A stretch of DNA of 64,000 nucleotides from Parafilimonas terrae. Lineage in GTDB: Bacteria > Bacteroidota > Bacteroidia > Chitinophagales > Chitinophagaceae. The notes under the pieces were generated by a model, which worked only from the letters and a program-made list of their open reading frames with translations, was not told the origin of the DNA and ran no database searches. A program made the position numbers and the translations under genes. The stretch lies in assembly GCF_900115755.1 (NCBI RefSeq), contig NZ_FOXQ01000003.1, forward strand, positions 310,001-374,000, read 5' to 3'. This document shows, piece after piece, positions 8,036-18,491 of this stretch; within the stretch, counting starts at the first letter, position 1, and each line of letters opens with the position of its first letter.

Positions 8036-10225
8036 TCAGGCGTCGTTCAGGGTTTCTAACTGAACCTTATTTAAAACAGAGCCGCAGAATTTACCGTTTA
8101 AGTTTTTGAAAAATTTTATTGATTCTTTATCAATCTGCTTGATGGCCTGCCTTGCAGAAAAAATAGCTATAATGCCATCAACATATTGAGCTAATTCTTT
8201 ACTGTCTGAAAAATCATTAAGTGGCGGGCCTTCAAGAAAAATATAATCATATACCGATGTTAATTTCTGTAAATGCTGCAACAGGTTTTTTGCCGGCAGT
8301 ACTTCTGAAGGCGTATAATCTCCGCCGCTGCAACCAATTACATAAATCATTCCTGTACGCACATCTACAGAAGCATTTTGAATTTCTTCAATTAACTTAT
8401 CATCTGCATCATCTGCAATAATTTTTTCTAAAACCGGCGTGCCATTTAACTGAACGGTAAGGTCATTATTGCAAAAGTTTGTATCAATTATCAATACTTT
8501 CTTTTTACTCAGGCTTAAACTGTAAGATAAAGCCTGGATTAAAGTTGTTTTACCCTGGCCTTTTTTTGTGCTGGTAAAAAGAAAAACTTTTTTGCCGCTG
8601 TTCTCCACTTCATACCTGAACTTTCTAAGTGATTCCCTGAACTTGTTTTCGCGGTTCTTTTCCAGCTTATCTGTTGTTGTTGATGTATTGGCAACAACCT
8701 GCGCTATATCTTTATTTTTAAGATTGGTAAAATTTATAAGGGCTAATAACTTAAGGTTTACAATGCGGGAGAATATAGTGGGCGTTTTTATAGACGCATC
8801 AAGGTATGTAAGAAACACTATAATTAAAATTGAACAAACCAGTACAGCCATGCCAGCCATGCCCACTATCAGGAAGCGTTTTGATGGCTCCGGTTCAATT
8901 GCGGGCTGGCCAACCAGTATCTGCCGGAAATTATTTACAGCAGCATTGCTCTGATCTACGGCCGTATTATATTTCTGCAGAAGGTCAAGGTATTCCTTAT
9001 CAGAAAGATCTGCATCTTTTGATAGACTTTGAGCCTGGGCGCTCCTGGTTGCGGCGTTGCTAACACTGCCCTTCAACTGGTTAATTTTCCCCTGGAGTGA
9101 AGCTATATGCAATTTTGCTGCTTCAATATCTATTTCCAGGTCGCCTTTTCTTTGCAGCAAAGTAGATTTATCAAGCAATGACGGGCTGCCGCCTGTTGCA
9201 GCGCCCACAGATTTTATCTTGTTCTGATATTGCTCTTTTAAATTATTATACCTGTTCAATGCATCCTGGTCTGTAGAGCCGCTATTCAGGTATTCCTGGT
9301 TAGCAGCATTCATCTGGTTGCGCAGCTTAAGCACTTCGCTGTTATCAACGGTGGCTGCCGGGCTGCCGGCATTGCCCAGTTGTTTGTTAACGCTTCTTAG
9401 GGCTATCTGGCTCGTGGCTAATTTATCCTGCTCTTCATCAAGTGTTTGCTGCAGGCTGCTTATTAAGTCAAAACTGCTTTTATTGGCATCTTCCACATTC
9501 ATCAACCCGGTTGAAGCGATTTTCTGATTAGCTTCCATCCGGTCCTGCCTTTTCCTTTCCAGCAAACTCTGCAATGTGTCTATAGATTCTGAAGTTCGTT
9601 CGGTGCGAATAAATTTATAATAACGTACAAAGTCTTTATAAACATTATTAACGATAAACGCCGACAGCTCAGGATTTTCAGACCTGTAGTCTATTTGTAT
9701 ATAATCTGTTCTTTCAAGCCTGTAAACATTCAGGCTGCTGGCCAGTGAACCATAATCATAACCGTATAACCGCAAAAACTCAATCAGCTTTTTCTCTTCT
9801 GGCTTATAAGATGTAAGCACGCTCATGGAGTTAAGTTTTCCATTGAAAACTTCCTTTGCATGATTTATATCTACAGCTTTATAAACATCAGACTGTTTCT
9901 GTTCGTTCGTTAATTGCCTGAAAGCTTGTGATGGATTTTCAAGATCATGGAGAATAACACTGTACGACAACAGGCTCATAACCGTTGGCGAAGTAAATGT
10001 TACAATTGCATTATTGAATTTCGTATCAGCCTCAAAGAAATTATTTTCTCCGTTCACGCTTACAACATCATTGGTAGTAAAGCCCGTTGATACCTGCGCA
10101 ATAGAGCGATACTCCAATGGCTGGTCTTTAGTAAAAAACCAGGCTATGAATGCAGCCAGAATAGCAGAACCTACTATTATCCATTTTCTCTTCAACAAAA
10201 CCCTTAGCAGGTAAACGAAATCCAT
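8036..10225 (-). CDS. Wzc/GumC-like co-polymerase with degenerate BY-kinase domain
   Basis: A 729-residue polysaccharide co-polymerase. Residues about 13-32 form the first membrane helix, followed by a chain-length-determinant domain and a long coiled coil (about 205-440, with SLLERKRQDRMEANQKI). A second membrane helix lies at about 452-476, then a cytoplasmic P-loop domain (about 540-729). The Walker A is KKGQGKTTL. Walker A-prime reads VLIIDTNFCNN, and the Walker B position reads YIFLEGPP where active bacterial tyrosine kinases have IIDTPP. There is no Tyr-rich tail; the protein ends KVQLETLNDA. It probably controls chain length and assembly of the export complex with weak or no kinase activity. 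The esterase gene lies 18 bases upstream. Confidence 0.85.
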   Translation of the reverse strand: MDFVYLLRVLLKRKWIIVGSAILAAFIAWFFTKDQPLEYRSIAQVSTGFTTNDVVSVNGENNFFEADTKFNNAIVTFTSPTVMSLLSYSVILHDLENPSQAFRQLTNEQKQSDVYKAVDINHAKEVFNGKLNSMSVLTSYKPEEKKLIEFLRLYGYDYGSLASSLNVYRLERTDYIQIDYRSENPELSAFIVNNVYKDFVRYYKFIRTERTSESIDTLQSLLERKRQDRMEANQKIASTGLMNVEDANKSSFDLISSLQQTLDEEQDKLATSQIALRSVNKQLGNAGSPAATVDNSEVLKLRNQMNAANQEYLNSGSTDQDALNRYNNLKEQYQNKIKSVGAATGGSPSLLDKSTLLQRKGDLEIDIEAAKLHIASLQGKINQLKGSVSNAATRSAQAQSLSKDADLSDKEYLDLLQKYNTAVDQSNAAVNNFRQILVGQPAIEPEPSKRFLIVGMAGMAVLVCSILIIVFLTYLDASIKTPTIFSRIVNLKLLALINFTNLKNKDIAQVVANTSTTTDKLEKNRENKFRESLRKFRYEVENSGKKVFLFTSTKKGQGKTTLIQALSYSLSLSKKKVLIIDTNFCNNDLTVQLNGTPVLEKIIADDADDKLIEEIQNASVDVRTGMIYVIGCSGGDYTPSEVLPAKNLLQHLQKLTSVYDYIFLEGPPLNDFSDSKELAQYVDGIIAIFSARQAIKQIDKESIKFFKNLNGKFCGSVLNKVQLETLNDA

Positions 10226-10243
10226 ACAAGTTTTTATTTATTG

Positions 10244-13200
10244 TTAATGCTGTTTCGTCACTCTTATTGTTTCACTGGTTTTTGCATTAAGCGCTGTAAG
10301 TTTAACCATATATATGCCGGAAGAAAGGCCATTACGGGGCTTAATCGTAACCGAGTTATTTCCTTTAAACAGGTTTAAGAAACGATTTTGATATAAAAGT
10401 TTGCCGCTTAAATCGTAAATCTCAACGTCCACATTATCCTTTGCCGGTAAATTAAACGACAGCGTAAAATTACTGCTGAAAGGATTAGGGTAAGCGGTTA
10501 AGTTGTCAAAGCTGCTTTTTAGTTCGTTAACGCTAACTTCAGTTATCTTTTTAGCGCTTGCCGAGGCAATTGCCGACTGTTGTTGCGGTAATGAAGAAGG
10601 CAGCGTTAACACAGGATCGCTGTAAGCCTGAACTATCATCGCCCCTATCAAACCAAATTGCGATGTTGAGGTGCCCGGTGCAATGGTAATATTAATCTCA
10701 CCATTTTCATCAGGCCTTATGCCGTAAGCTGTAACCGTGCCCTTCGTGTTTAAAGATGTATTTAACAACACCGTTTTACCATTTGCAGTATAAGCAACAT
10801 TTACATCTCCCCATGCCCTTGAACTTGCAAAGAATGTAAGATCATAGTTCATATTAAGATTAAGGTTGCTTAATTTGAGATAAGCTATCTGGCCTGGGAA
10901 CAATCCATAACTCTGTGCAATAACTTTATCCGGGAATACGCCGGAGTTGTTGCCGGTTACATTACCATCAGCATATAATCCTGCAAAAGAATTCAATTCC
11001 GTCATAGTCATGCTTGAAGGATTATTCGCCTCATCTGTAAAATTATCCCATACATATCCCTTTTGCGGAGGCACAGCAGTATTATACCACGGTGATGAAG
11101 CCAGGCTGTCCTGCGTAAAGTTTATATAAACAGCATAGGCTAATGTATAAGCAACTGCAACATTTGAGAAAGCTGATTTATTTGTGTTCTTCACGGCCCT
11201 GACTACATAGTAATAAGTCTTGTTCTGCACCAGATTCTGATCTGTATAAGTTGAAGTATTGGCAGAAACGGTATTGATTAATTTGTAGGTTCCGTTGCTG
11301 CTATCGGCTCTCCATACTTCAAAGCCTGTTTCGTCAAACGACTTATCTATCCAGCTCAAACTTACCGATGTGCGCTTATTGGCTGTAACAATTAATCCTG
11401 AAGGATTAATCAGTGTGGCCGGGCTATCATAGGCCTGGATAATAAGTGAGCTAAGGAAAGCATAATCAGCACCGGCGGCTTTTGCTACAGAAATTGTAAT
11501 CTGTCCGCTCGAGTTAGGCGCTACGCCATTTATCTGAACTGTTTTATTAATATTATATGTTGCATTAAGCGTTACTGTTTGGCCATTAATGGTAAAGTTG
11601 GTCGTCCCGTTCAGACCATCATCATGGCTGTTAAAGAATATAAAGCTGTATAATTTACTTGTTGATAAACCTGATATTCTTATTGTTCTTGTGGTTGTTG
11701 AACTTTCAAATTCACCTGTGCGCATTACAACATCCGGATAAATGCCTTTATTATTACCAGGCCTCATACCAGATGGAACAACACCTTCAAAGCCATTCAC
11801 CAATGTAACCGTAATTGGAGTTGCATTATTATCCGCATCTTTTATATTATTAAATACAGTACCTGAAGATGGCCAGCCCGTTAAATTATTCCAGGGTTTA
11901 TCTGCAAGGCTTCCATCAGAGAAGTTTAGATAAACAGAACTGGTGTTATCAGTAACTGTAATATTAAAGCTCGTTGTGCTTGTTGAATCGCTATTATCTT
12001 TTGCTGTAACAGTTATACCCTGGTAGAAACCGATTGTTCCTGTTGGAGGGTTTACCTGAAACGAACCTGTTCCATTACCATTATCTGTAAATGTTACAAA
12101 AGATGGCAATTGTGAAGCAGTTAAAGTAACGTGGTCTGATGCATCGTCTTTGGCAACAACCTGCACTGTTTGCTGCGTCCCATTCTTAATAATGATATTG
12201 CTAACAGCATTTAAAACCGGTGTTTTATTAACGGTTAGTATGCCGGCGACATTTGAATAACCGGAATTACCATAACTGTTTGATGCAAGTATCTTGTAAT
12301 AATACTGTGTACCGCCTGTGGCTGAAGTATCAAGATAGCTTGTTGCATTAGCGGCAACGGTATTGATTAACACATAACCTGAGCTTTGTGCAGCAGAGCG
12401 GTAAATTTTGAAATTATCTTCATTATATGCAAGATCATTCCAGGATAGTTGCACGCCGCTGCCTGTGCCATCGGCAATCAATGACGTTGGCGTAATTGGC
12501 GCGGTACCATCATCCAAAATTGAATTAATAACTAAGGCATTAATATAACCAACTGGTGTATTGGCATCTCCTTTAGCCATAGTAAACGTAATTGTTCCGT
12601 CTGCATTCGCTTTCAAACCGCCGATTGAAACAGTTTGTTGCGTATTACCCTGCACATATTGAGAAACCGTTTGGTTACCAATTGTAAAAGTTGTTGTGCC
12701 ATTATCCGCAGCACCCGGCCATGAACTTGCAGAGAGGAAAGTAAAGGTGTATTTTAATGCCGTATCAAGACCTGTTACCTGAACATCAACTGTTTCAGGG
12801 CCGCCGAAAATTCCAAAATAATAGTAATCTTTCAGCACCGCATCCGGGTAAATGCCAGAATTATTACCAGTTTCAGGGCCACCGTTGCTGGTTGCATACC
12901 AACCTGTTTGCATGTTCAGGCCAACAGTTGTAGTGTTACCATTTGCATCTTTTAAATTATTCGTGGTAACGCCTGTTATATTATTCCATGGCGTACCAAT
13001 ATCATCAACGTCTTTAAACCTTGCATAAATGGTTTTGTTCGGATCTTTATCGGTTATTGTTATATTAAATGATCTTGTTGTAAAGCCGCCCTTGCCATCG
13101 CTGGCTTTCACATTAACCGTATAAGAACCTGCCGCCGCATAAGTTGGATGCAACTGGAGTTGTGCATTTAGCTTATTCACAGCAACTATCGTAAAATTAT

Positions 13201-16200
13201 CCGGCGCGTTGGCTACAGTCCAGCTTAAAGAGTCGCCGGCATTCTGGTCATGGCCATTTAAGTTAATTGCCAGGCTGCCGTTTTCAGCAACTGCATAATC
13301 CGGTATTGAATCAATTGTTGGATCGTAATTATCATTAACAGTGAAAGTAAAATCGGCAGTGTCTTTTCCACCGTTTTTATCATTTACTACAATTTTAAAA
13401 TTACTATACTCACCTTGCTGGGCAACTTTAGGCTTTAATGTTAGAATTATAGCATCTCTTCCATCAACCTTTTTGGTAACAAAAGCCGGTTTATTTATAA
13501 ATGAAAAAGCTAATGAATCATTATCAGCGTCTATTGCAGACACGGATATTGTGGTAGTAATACCATAACGCACGCTTCTGCTTTCTAATTCATTCAAAAC
13601 CGGTGAGTTATTTTTTGTTTTTTTGAAAATTGCTGCCGATTGTGAGGCAGCATCGCCAACACCTACTGTATATACCTTATAATAGTATGTTGTGTGAGCA
13701 AACAGCGAAGAATCATTATAGGCAACAGTGTTTGCGGGCAATGTACTGCGCAGTTTAAAATTCAGGCTGTCATTCACAGACCTGTAAATTTTATAGGCAA
13801 CCTCATTCGTTGCATTATCTTTCCAGGTAAGTGCAATTACAGAAGAAGATTTTACAACTGCCTTTACGTTAGTTGCCACTGCAGGTGCACCGGGCAGATT
13901 TGCTGTTGTTGCAAATGCTGGTTGAACGGTAAACGCTGCATCTGGAATAGCAGTCTTAGCAATGTTTGGCCCCTGGTAAGAAGCCTCTAATACGTAGTCT
14001 CCACCCTGTTGAAAGAATGTAATATAAATAGGATATACTCCCGCATTTAAGGTAACTGTTCCGGAACGTTCAGTTGCAGCTTGCAAATAATCATTATTCA
14101 CAACCTGGTGTGCAGCATCAAAGCCGCCAATATATAGCTTACTTCCGTCGTCAGACCTTGTATAGAATGTATATTGGCCTGTTGCCGGTATATTAATATA
14201 TCCTTCAAACTTTATTGCATAATTGGTTGTGCTTGTTGCAACCGATAAGGTAACATTATTTACCGTTCCGGTTTTTGACGGCGTAAGGCTGTTGAAGTTT
14301 GGCAAATTGTTCCATACGCCTGAATAATAGGAATATTGTAAGCCGCCGCCAAAAGATGACCCGGCATTATTAACGGCATTTACTTTATAATAATAAGTAG
14401 TAGCTGCGTCTAATGCAGAATCGGTATAAGAAGTAGCGTTTGCACCAGTTGTTTTCACAATCTGGTAAGGCCCGGATTGATTGGTTGCCCTATATATTTC
14501 AAAACCTGTTTCGTTATTGCTGTTGTCAGCCCATGAAACCTGTATCCTTGTATAATCAAGCGCCGTAGCCGTAATATTTGTTGGCATAGCCGGAACTGAG
14601 CCTGCAGAGCTGCTGTTGTTATCTGTAAAGTAGTTATCAGTTATAAGATGACGGTTATTATCGCCGTATAGGGCACTGCATGTCCAGTAAACCTGCATTA
14701 CTTCACCACCCCCCTGTTCAAAGAAAGCCGCAGAAATTGGGTAAATACCGGGTTGCAGCGTTACCGTACCGCTGGCATATTGCGTACCATGCAAACCATC
14801 ATTATTCACCAGCGGTGTTGCGCTGGCATCATAAGCTCCTAACCATAATTTGCTGCCATCGTCTGAATATGTTTCAAACTTGTAAGTTCCGGCAACCGGC
14901 ACTTTTATATAGCCTTGCCAAACAAGGCCAAACTGATCATCTCTGTTTCTTACAGACAGGTCAAAATTGGTACTTATTCCTGTTTTAACAGGTGTGAGGG
15001 TATTAAAATCAGGCAGTACAGACCATGAGCCTTCATAATATTTATAATTAAGTCCCTGCAAGGCAGCAAATGCACTTACCTGGTTGCTTTGAGTTGAATA
15101 GTTACCGCTTATATCCCTTGCCTTCACATAGAAAACATATTGTGTTCCGTTATCAAGGCCATTAGCAGTAACAGTAGTTTTATCTGTAGTATAGGTTTTT
15201 ACGCCATTCACAAAAATATCATACCTGTTTATTCCAACATTATCAGTTGCTGCATCCCAGGCAATGGACACCGATGTGCTTGTAACTGAAACCACGTGCA
15301 GGTTTGCCGGAGCAGAAGGCGGAACATTGTCGGTTAAAGTGGTTGCACTGGCTTCATTTGATAAACCTGAAGCAGCATTATTATTTATAGCACGTACAAT
15401 ATAATAGTAAGTTGTATTGGGCAATGCTGCTGAATCTGTAAATGTAATAACATCAGCAGGCACACTTCCTATATAATTATAAGAATTGCCCGGTTTTGTT
15501 GAACGATAAATTTCAAAAGCTGTTTCATTATAGGTTTGATTTGGCCTGTCAGACCAGTCTAACTGCACTTTCGTATTTGACAAGGCTAAAGCAGTAAGGC
15601 TGGATGCTGCGTCAGGCCCGTTTGTGCCATTTGCATTTATTACTTTATAAGGAGCAGAGTAAACGCTGGCACATCCATACAATTCACCAACAGATACTGC
15701 ATAGCTGCCTGGCTGAGTTACGTTTAATACATTTTGGCTGCCTATTGACGTAGCGGCATCACTTGTGAGCACCCATTTATAACTCACATAATTATCTGGC
15801 ACCTGAAGATTTACAGAATTTCTTCCATCAGGGGCAGGAATAGCCGGGCTGCTTAAATTTTCTACAGTAATCGTTGGAGGAACAGTGGGTGTTTTGGTTT
15901 TTATAACCACCGGGGTATGTGACCAGTCGGACCATACAGAACCTCTTCTTACACGGGCATCATAAGTGCCTGTGCTTGTAACAGAGATAGAGTTTGATGT
16001 GGCTCCGCTTATAACATCACCATCTTTACGCCATTGGTATTCATCAAAGCCGGGAGGCAATCCCATCGTTACATTTATATTATCGTCAGGGCAAAACTCT
16101 GTTCTTCCGGTTAAAGGCCAGGGATTAGATCCGTAAGCCCTTAATAAAAAGGGATAAAAATCAGGCTCAGTCCAAAGCCTGTCCCAAACACCGTGGCCGA

Positions 16201-16972
16201 GGTCCGGATATTCAGTATAGTTAAAATCTCCTCCAGCCGCAACAAAAGCATCACGCACCTGCTGTGCTGTGGGAGGTGCCGGAGAACCGTCTAACCCACC
16301 CTGAACAAGCCATATAGGCGTGTATTTAGCCTGGTTTACATTGCTATTATCTTTATATCCTATTGAAACAGATGACATTGGCACGGCTGCAGCAATGTAA
16401 GCGGGATGATCGAACATCATTTCCCAGGTACCTTGTCCGCCGGCTGACAAACCGTTATCGCTTATGCGGAAAGGGTCCAGTTTATTATTCGTCACCATAT
16501 AATCAATAATCTCTGTAATATATTGGTATTGGCCCGAGCCCCAGAAGCCCTGGCTTTGCATGCAAAGTATATAGCCATCAAACGTGCCGTTATCTACCGC
16601 AGCAGCAAAATCATCGCCGCCATGGTATAGCTGGTATTCGTTATCATAAATACTCCCGGTTTCTCCCAAACCATGAAAAAATACCAGCATTGGATATTTC
16701 TTGCCATCATTGGCAGTTGGGTTATAAGTTTTGGGAAACTTTAAACGGAATGCACATCCTTTATAGATGTATGCCTTGTATGAATCAGTATTCCATCCAA
16801 GGCGTTTTGTTCTTACCCACTTTCCTATCTGGCCCCAGGTTGGCTGGGCAGGTGGGCTGCTTTGGTTGTAAGTAATAACAGGATCAGCAGGATTCAAAAC
16901 TGATTGAGCAGAGACGCAGTTAGAACTGATTAAAATAACCAGGAAAATGAGAAAAGAGTAAACCTTTTGCAT
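10244..16972 (-). CDS. Giant T9SS-secreted multidomain esterase
   Basis: A 2242-residue secreted protein. The Met at 16972 is preferred over 17062 because it begins a clear signal peptide (MQKVYSFLIFLVILISS, cut near VSAQS). Domain order (approximate): alpha/beta-hydrolase 30-290 with nucleophile Ser176 in GLSAGG, a likely Asp in VQGGLDGSP and His in DLGHGVWD; Ig-like 295-450; fibronectin III at 455, 547; PA14 640-780; fibronectin III 794-867; PA14 880-1015; fibronectin III 1024-1117; two cadherin-like domains 1127-1307; then three copies of a malectin-like domain alternating with fibronectin III; a T9SS type A sorting domain in the last 85 residues (AYPNPFSSNFTLSFNLP ... GIYMVKL). The hydrolase resembles polyhydroxybutyrate depolymerase/feruloyl esterase proteins. 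It may deacylate or anchor to the locus glycan. First gene of the minus-strand export block. Confidence 0.85.
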   Translation of the reverse strand: MQKVYSFLIFLVILISSNCVSAQSVLNPADPVITYNQSSPPAQPTWGQIGKWVRTKRLGWNTDSYKAYIYKGCAFRLKFPKTYNPTANDGKKYPMLVFFHGLGETGSIYDNEYQLYHGGDDFAAAVDNGTFDGYILCMQSQGFWGSGQYQYITEIIDYMVTNNKLDPFRISDNGLSAGGQGTWEMMFDHPAYIAAAVPMSSVSIGYKDNSNVNQAKYTPIWLVQGGLDGSPAPPTAQQVRDAFVAAGGDFNYTEYPDLGHGVWDRLWTEPDFYPFLLRAYGSNPWPLTGRTEFCPDDNINVTMGLPPGFDEYQWRKDGDVISGATSNSISVTSTGTYDARVRRGSVWSDWSHTPVVIKTKTPTVPPTITVENLSSPAIPAPDGRNSVNLQVPDNYVSYKWVLTSDAATSIGSQNVLNVTQPGSYAVSVGELYGCASVYSAPYKVINANGTNGPDAASSLTALALSNTKVQLDWSDRPNQTYNETAFEIYRSTKPGNSYNYIGSVPADVITFTDSAALPNTTYYYIVRAINNNAASGLSNEASATTLTDNVPPSAPANLHVVSVTSTSVSIAWDAATDNVGINRYDIFVNGVKTYTTDKTTVTANGLDNGTQYVFYVKARDISGNYSTQSNQVSAFAALQGLNYKYYEGSWSVLPDFNTLTPVKTGISTNFDLSVRNRDDQFGLVWQGYIKVPVAGTYKFETYSDDGSKLWLGAYDASATPLVNNDGLHGTQYASGTVTLQPGIYPISAAFFEQGGGEVMQVYWTCSALYGDNNRHLITDNYFTDNNSSSAGSVPAMPTNITATALDYTRIQVSWADNSNNETGFEIYRATNQSGPYQIVKTTGANATSYTDSALDAATTYYYKVNAVNNAGSSFGGGLQYSYYSGVWNNLPNFNSLTPSKTGTVNNVTLSVATSTTNYAIKFEGYINIPATGQYTFYTRSDDGSKLYIGGFDAAHQVVNNDYLQAATERSGTVTLNAGVYPIYITFFQQGGDYVLEASYQGPNIAKTAIPDAAFTVQPAFATTANLPGAPAVATNVKAVVKSSSVIALTWKDNATNEVAYKIYRSVNDSLNFKLRSTLPANTVAYNDSSLFAHTTYYYKVYTVGVGDAASQSAAIFKKTKNNSPVLNELESRSVRYGITTTISVSAIDADNDSLAFSFINKPAFVTKKVDGRDAIILTLKPKVAQQGEYSNFKIVVNDKNGGKDTADFTFTVNDNYDPTIDSIPDYAVAENGSLAINLNGHDQNAGDSLSWTVANAPDNFTIVAVNKLNAQLQLHPTYAAAGSYTVNVKASDGKGGFTTRSFNITITDKDPNKTIYARFKDVDDIGTPWNNITGVTTNNLKDANGNTTTVGLNMQTGWYATSNGGPETGNNSGIYPDAVLKDYYYFGIFGGPETVDVQVTGLDTALKYTFTFLSASSWPGAADNGTTTFTIGNQTVSQYVQGNTQQTVSIGGLKANADGTITFTMAKGDANTPVGYINALVINSILDDGTAPITPTSLIADGTGSGVQLSWNDLAYNEDNFKIYRSAAQSSGYVLINTVAANATSYLDTSATGGTQYYYKILASNSYGNSGYSNVAGILTVNKTPVLNAVSNIIIKNGTQQTVQVVAKDDASDHVTLTASQLPSFVTFTDNGNGTGSFQVNPPTGTIGFYQGITVTAKDNSDSTSTTSFNITVTDNTSSVYLNFSDGSLADKPWNNLTGWPSSGTVFNNIKDADNNATPITVTLVNGFEGVVPSGMRPGNNKGIYPDVVMRTGEFESSTTTRTIRISGLSTSKLYSFIFFNSHDDGLNGTTNFTINGQTVTLNATYNINKTVQINGVAPNSSGQITISVAKAAGADYAFLSSLIIQAYDSPATLINPSGLIVTANKRTSVSLSWIDKSFDETGFEVWRADSSNGTYKLINTVSANTSTYTDQNLVQNKTYYYVVRAVKNTNKSAFSNVAVAYTLAYAVYINFTQDSLASSPWYNTAVPPQKGYVWDNFTDEANNPSSMTMTELNSFAGLYADGNVTGNNSGVFPDKVIAQSYGLFPGQIAYLKLSNLNLNMNYDLTFFASSRAWGDVNVAYTANGKTVLLNTSLNTKGTVTAYGIRPDENGEINITIAPGTSTSQFGLIGAMIVQAYSDPVLTLPSSLPQQQSAIASASAKKITEVSVNELKSSFDNLTAYPNPFSSNFTLSFNLPAKDNVDVEIYDLSGKLLYQNRFLNLFKGNNSVTIKPRNGLSSGIYMVKLTALNAKTSETIRVTKQH
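10620..13045 (-). repeat. Three diverged copies of a malectin-like domain within the esterase gene
   Basis: Units of about 170 codons lie near 12520-13045, 11430-11940 and 10620-11140. Each starts with a (V/I)Y-x-(N/R)F strand, then PWNN or PWYN, an N-(I/F)-(K/T)-D turn, a GNN-x-G-(I/V)-(F/Y)-PD motif and a closing strand ending (S/A)-(L/M)-(I/V)-I. Fibronectin III domains separate them. The copies are similar as protein but clearly diverged, so this is old internal duplication. Confidence 0.7.
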
Positions 16973-17150
16973 ATTTAGCTTTTGTGGCACGGTGATTAAG
17001 AAAAATTTTTTAAAATTAAATACACGGGGATGAATGCAGTAACTGAATTGGTAAAACATCAAATTTTGTTCGTAAATGCAAAAAACTAAGATATGAACCT
17101 TTTAAGCAGCACTTTAAATATTAGCAGTTGTTCTGTTTTATTATACATTT

Positions 17151-18335
17151 TCATGCGCCTGCCTTCAGCGGGGCACGTTTTACCTTTTCCCAGGTTGAAG
17201 CCTGCTTTTTTGAGACAAACCGGAAAAAGCCCTGTATCACAGATACATTCATAAATACAAAATACCCGGCTGCTTTTAATGGCTTTAGTTTGGAATTTGA
17301 AGGTATATACGGAGATGCAAATGCCGTAATGTAAAAAACAACCTGCATTATAAAGCAAACGATATAAAAATAACCGCCGCCCTTTACAATGATGGCAAGG
17401 TTTGATATAAAAACCAAAATAAGGCAAAGCGGGCTTATGCACCAGCGCATTACTCTATGGCATACATACAAAAACGTAAGCCGCGGATGTTTCCAAAACT
17501 TTAATAAAGGCGTAAGCATTTTAATTGCCTGGAAACCGCCTGCTGCAATGCGTATCTTTCTTTTTCTTTCGTCTTCTATTGACACAGATGCAAACTCCGT
17601 AGCATAAGCGCTTGGCTCGTACATAATCCTGAAGCCTTTTTGTGCTGTTTTCAATGAGATTATAAAATCGTCCAGGATAACCGCGCTGTCAACAGGTTCA
17701 TATAACGCTCTTCTTACGGAGAACAATTCACCGGCAGCGCCCACTACAGAATAAAAATCAGAATCGATCTTTTTTAAGAACGACTCATATTTCCAATAAA
17801 GCCCTTCCCTGTTTCCAACATTTCCCTCATCTCCTTCCGGCTGAACCACTCTTTTTTCGCCTGCCACGCCGCCAACCTTGCTGTCTTCATAATGAGACGC
17901 TATATATTTTATAGCATCTGTATTCAAAAAAGTATTGGCATCGCTCATTATTAATATATCATTCTGTGCGGCAGCAACAGCCCTGTTAAGGGCTGCAGAT
18001 TTGCCCTTTCTTTCAGGCTGGTGCAACAGTTTAATACCGGGATACTTTTGAATAACCGATGCCGTATTATCAGCAGAGCCATCTGTAATAAAGATGAATT
18101 CAATCTTTGATTCGGGATATACCAGCTTTAGCGTATTGAGTATTTTTTCTTCAATTATGTCTTCTTCATTATAAGCCGCTACAATAAATGATACCGAAGG
18201 ATAAAAATTACCTGTATTTACAGCTTTATAACCAGCGCCAATTTTATTAAAGAAATAAACGATTACAGCATATCCAATATAATTGAAAAAGAATAGAAAG
18301 CTTCCTATAAAAAAAATATATTGCCATACAATCAT
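17151..18335 (-). CDS. Membrane glycosyltransferase family 2
   Basis: A 394-residue protein: one N-terminal membrane helix (about 5-25), a GT2 catalytic domain (about 45-285) and two to three C-terminal helices (about 297-355). Catalytic features are SFIVAAYNEEDIIEEKIL, the nucleotide-binding ITDGSADNT and the metal-binding SDANTF. The acceptor region has VDSAVILDDFIISL. The usual QxxRW is replaced by a KIRIAAGGFQAI segment, as in poly-N-acetylglucosamine-synthase-like relatives. It probably extends or makes a lipid-linked sugar at the inner face of the membrane. It is transcribed away from the receiver gene at 18492 and towards the esterase, 178 bases away. Donor sugar unknown. Confidence 0.83.
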   Translation of the reverse strand: MIVWQYIFFIGSFLFFFNYIGYAVIVYFFNKIGAGYKAVNTGNFYPSVSFIVAAYNEEDIIEEKILNTLKLVYPESKIEFIFITDGSADNTASVIQKYPGIKLLHQPERKGKSAALNRAVAAAQNDILIMSDANTFLNTDAIKYIASHYEDSKVGGVAGEKRVVQPEGDEGNVGNREGLYWKYESFLKKIDSDFYSVVGAAGELFSVRRALYEPVDSAVILDDFIISLKTAQKGFRIMYEPSAYATEFASVSIEDERKRKIRIAAGGFQAIKMLTPLLKFWKHPRLTFLYVCHRVMRWCISPLCLILVFISNLAIIVKGGGYFYIVCFIMQVVFYITAFASPYIPSNSKLKPLKAAGYFVFMNVSVIQGFFRFVSKKQASTWEKVKRAPLKAGA

Positions 18336-18491
18336 ATTTGCAATTTATACTCAATCAGTTATTTCTCCTATTTCCCTTAAAATTTAGCTTGATGTTTTTT
18401 TGCGTTCCCGAGCATTTCTTTAACGTTTACCAATTTCAAAGATTGGGGGCAGGCAGGCAGAAGTAATTTTAGCCTATTAAAGTTCGTACCA

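Noticed and set aside
17086-17442. Minus-strand frame of 118 codons overlapping the GT2 gene
   Set aside because: It overlaps the well-supported GT2 gene at 17151-18335 in another frame and has a Cys/His-rich, random-looking composition.
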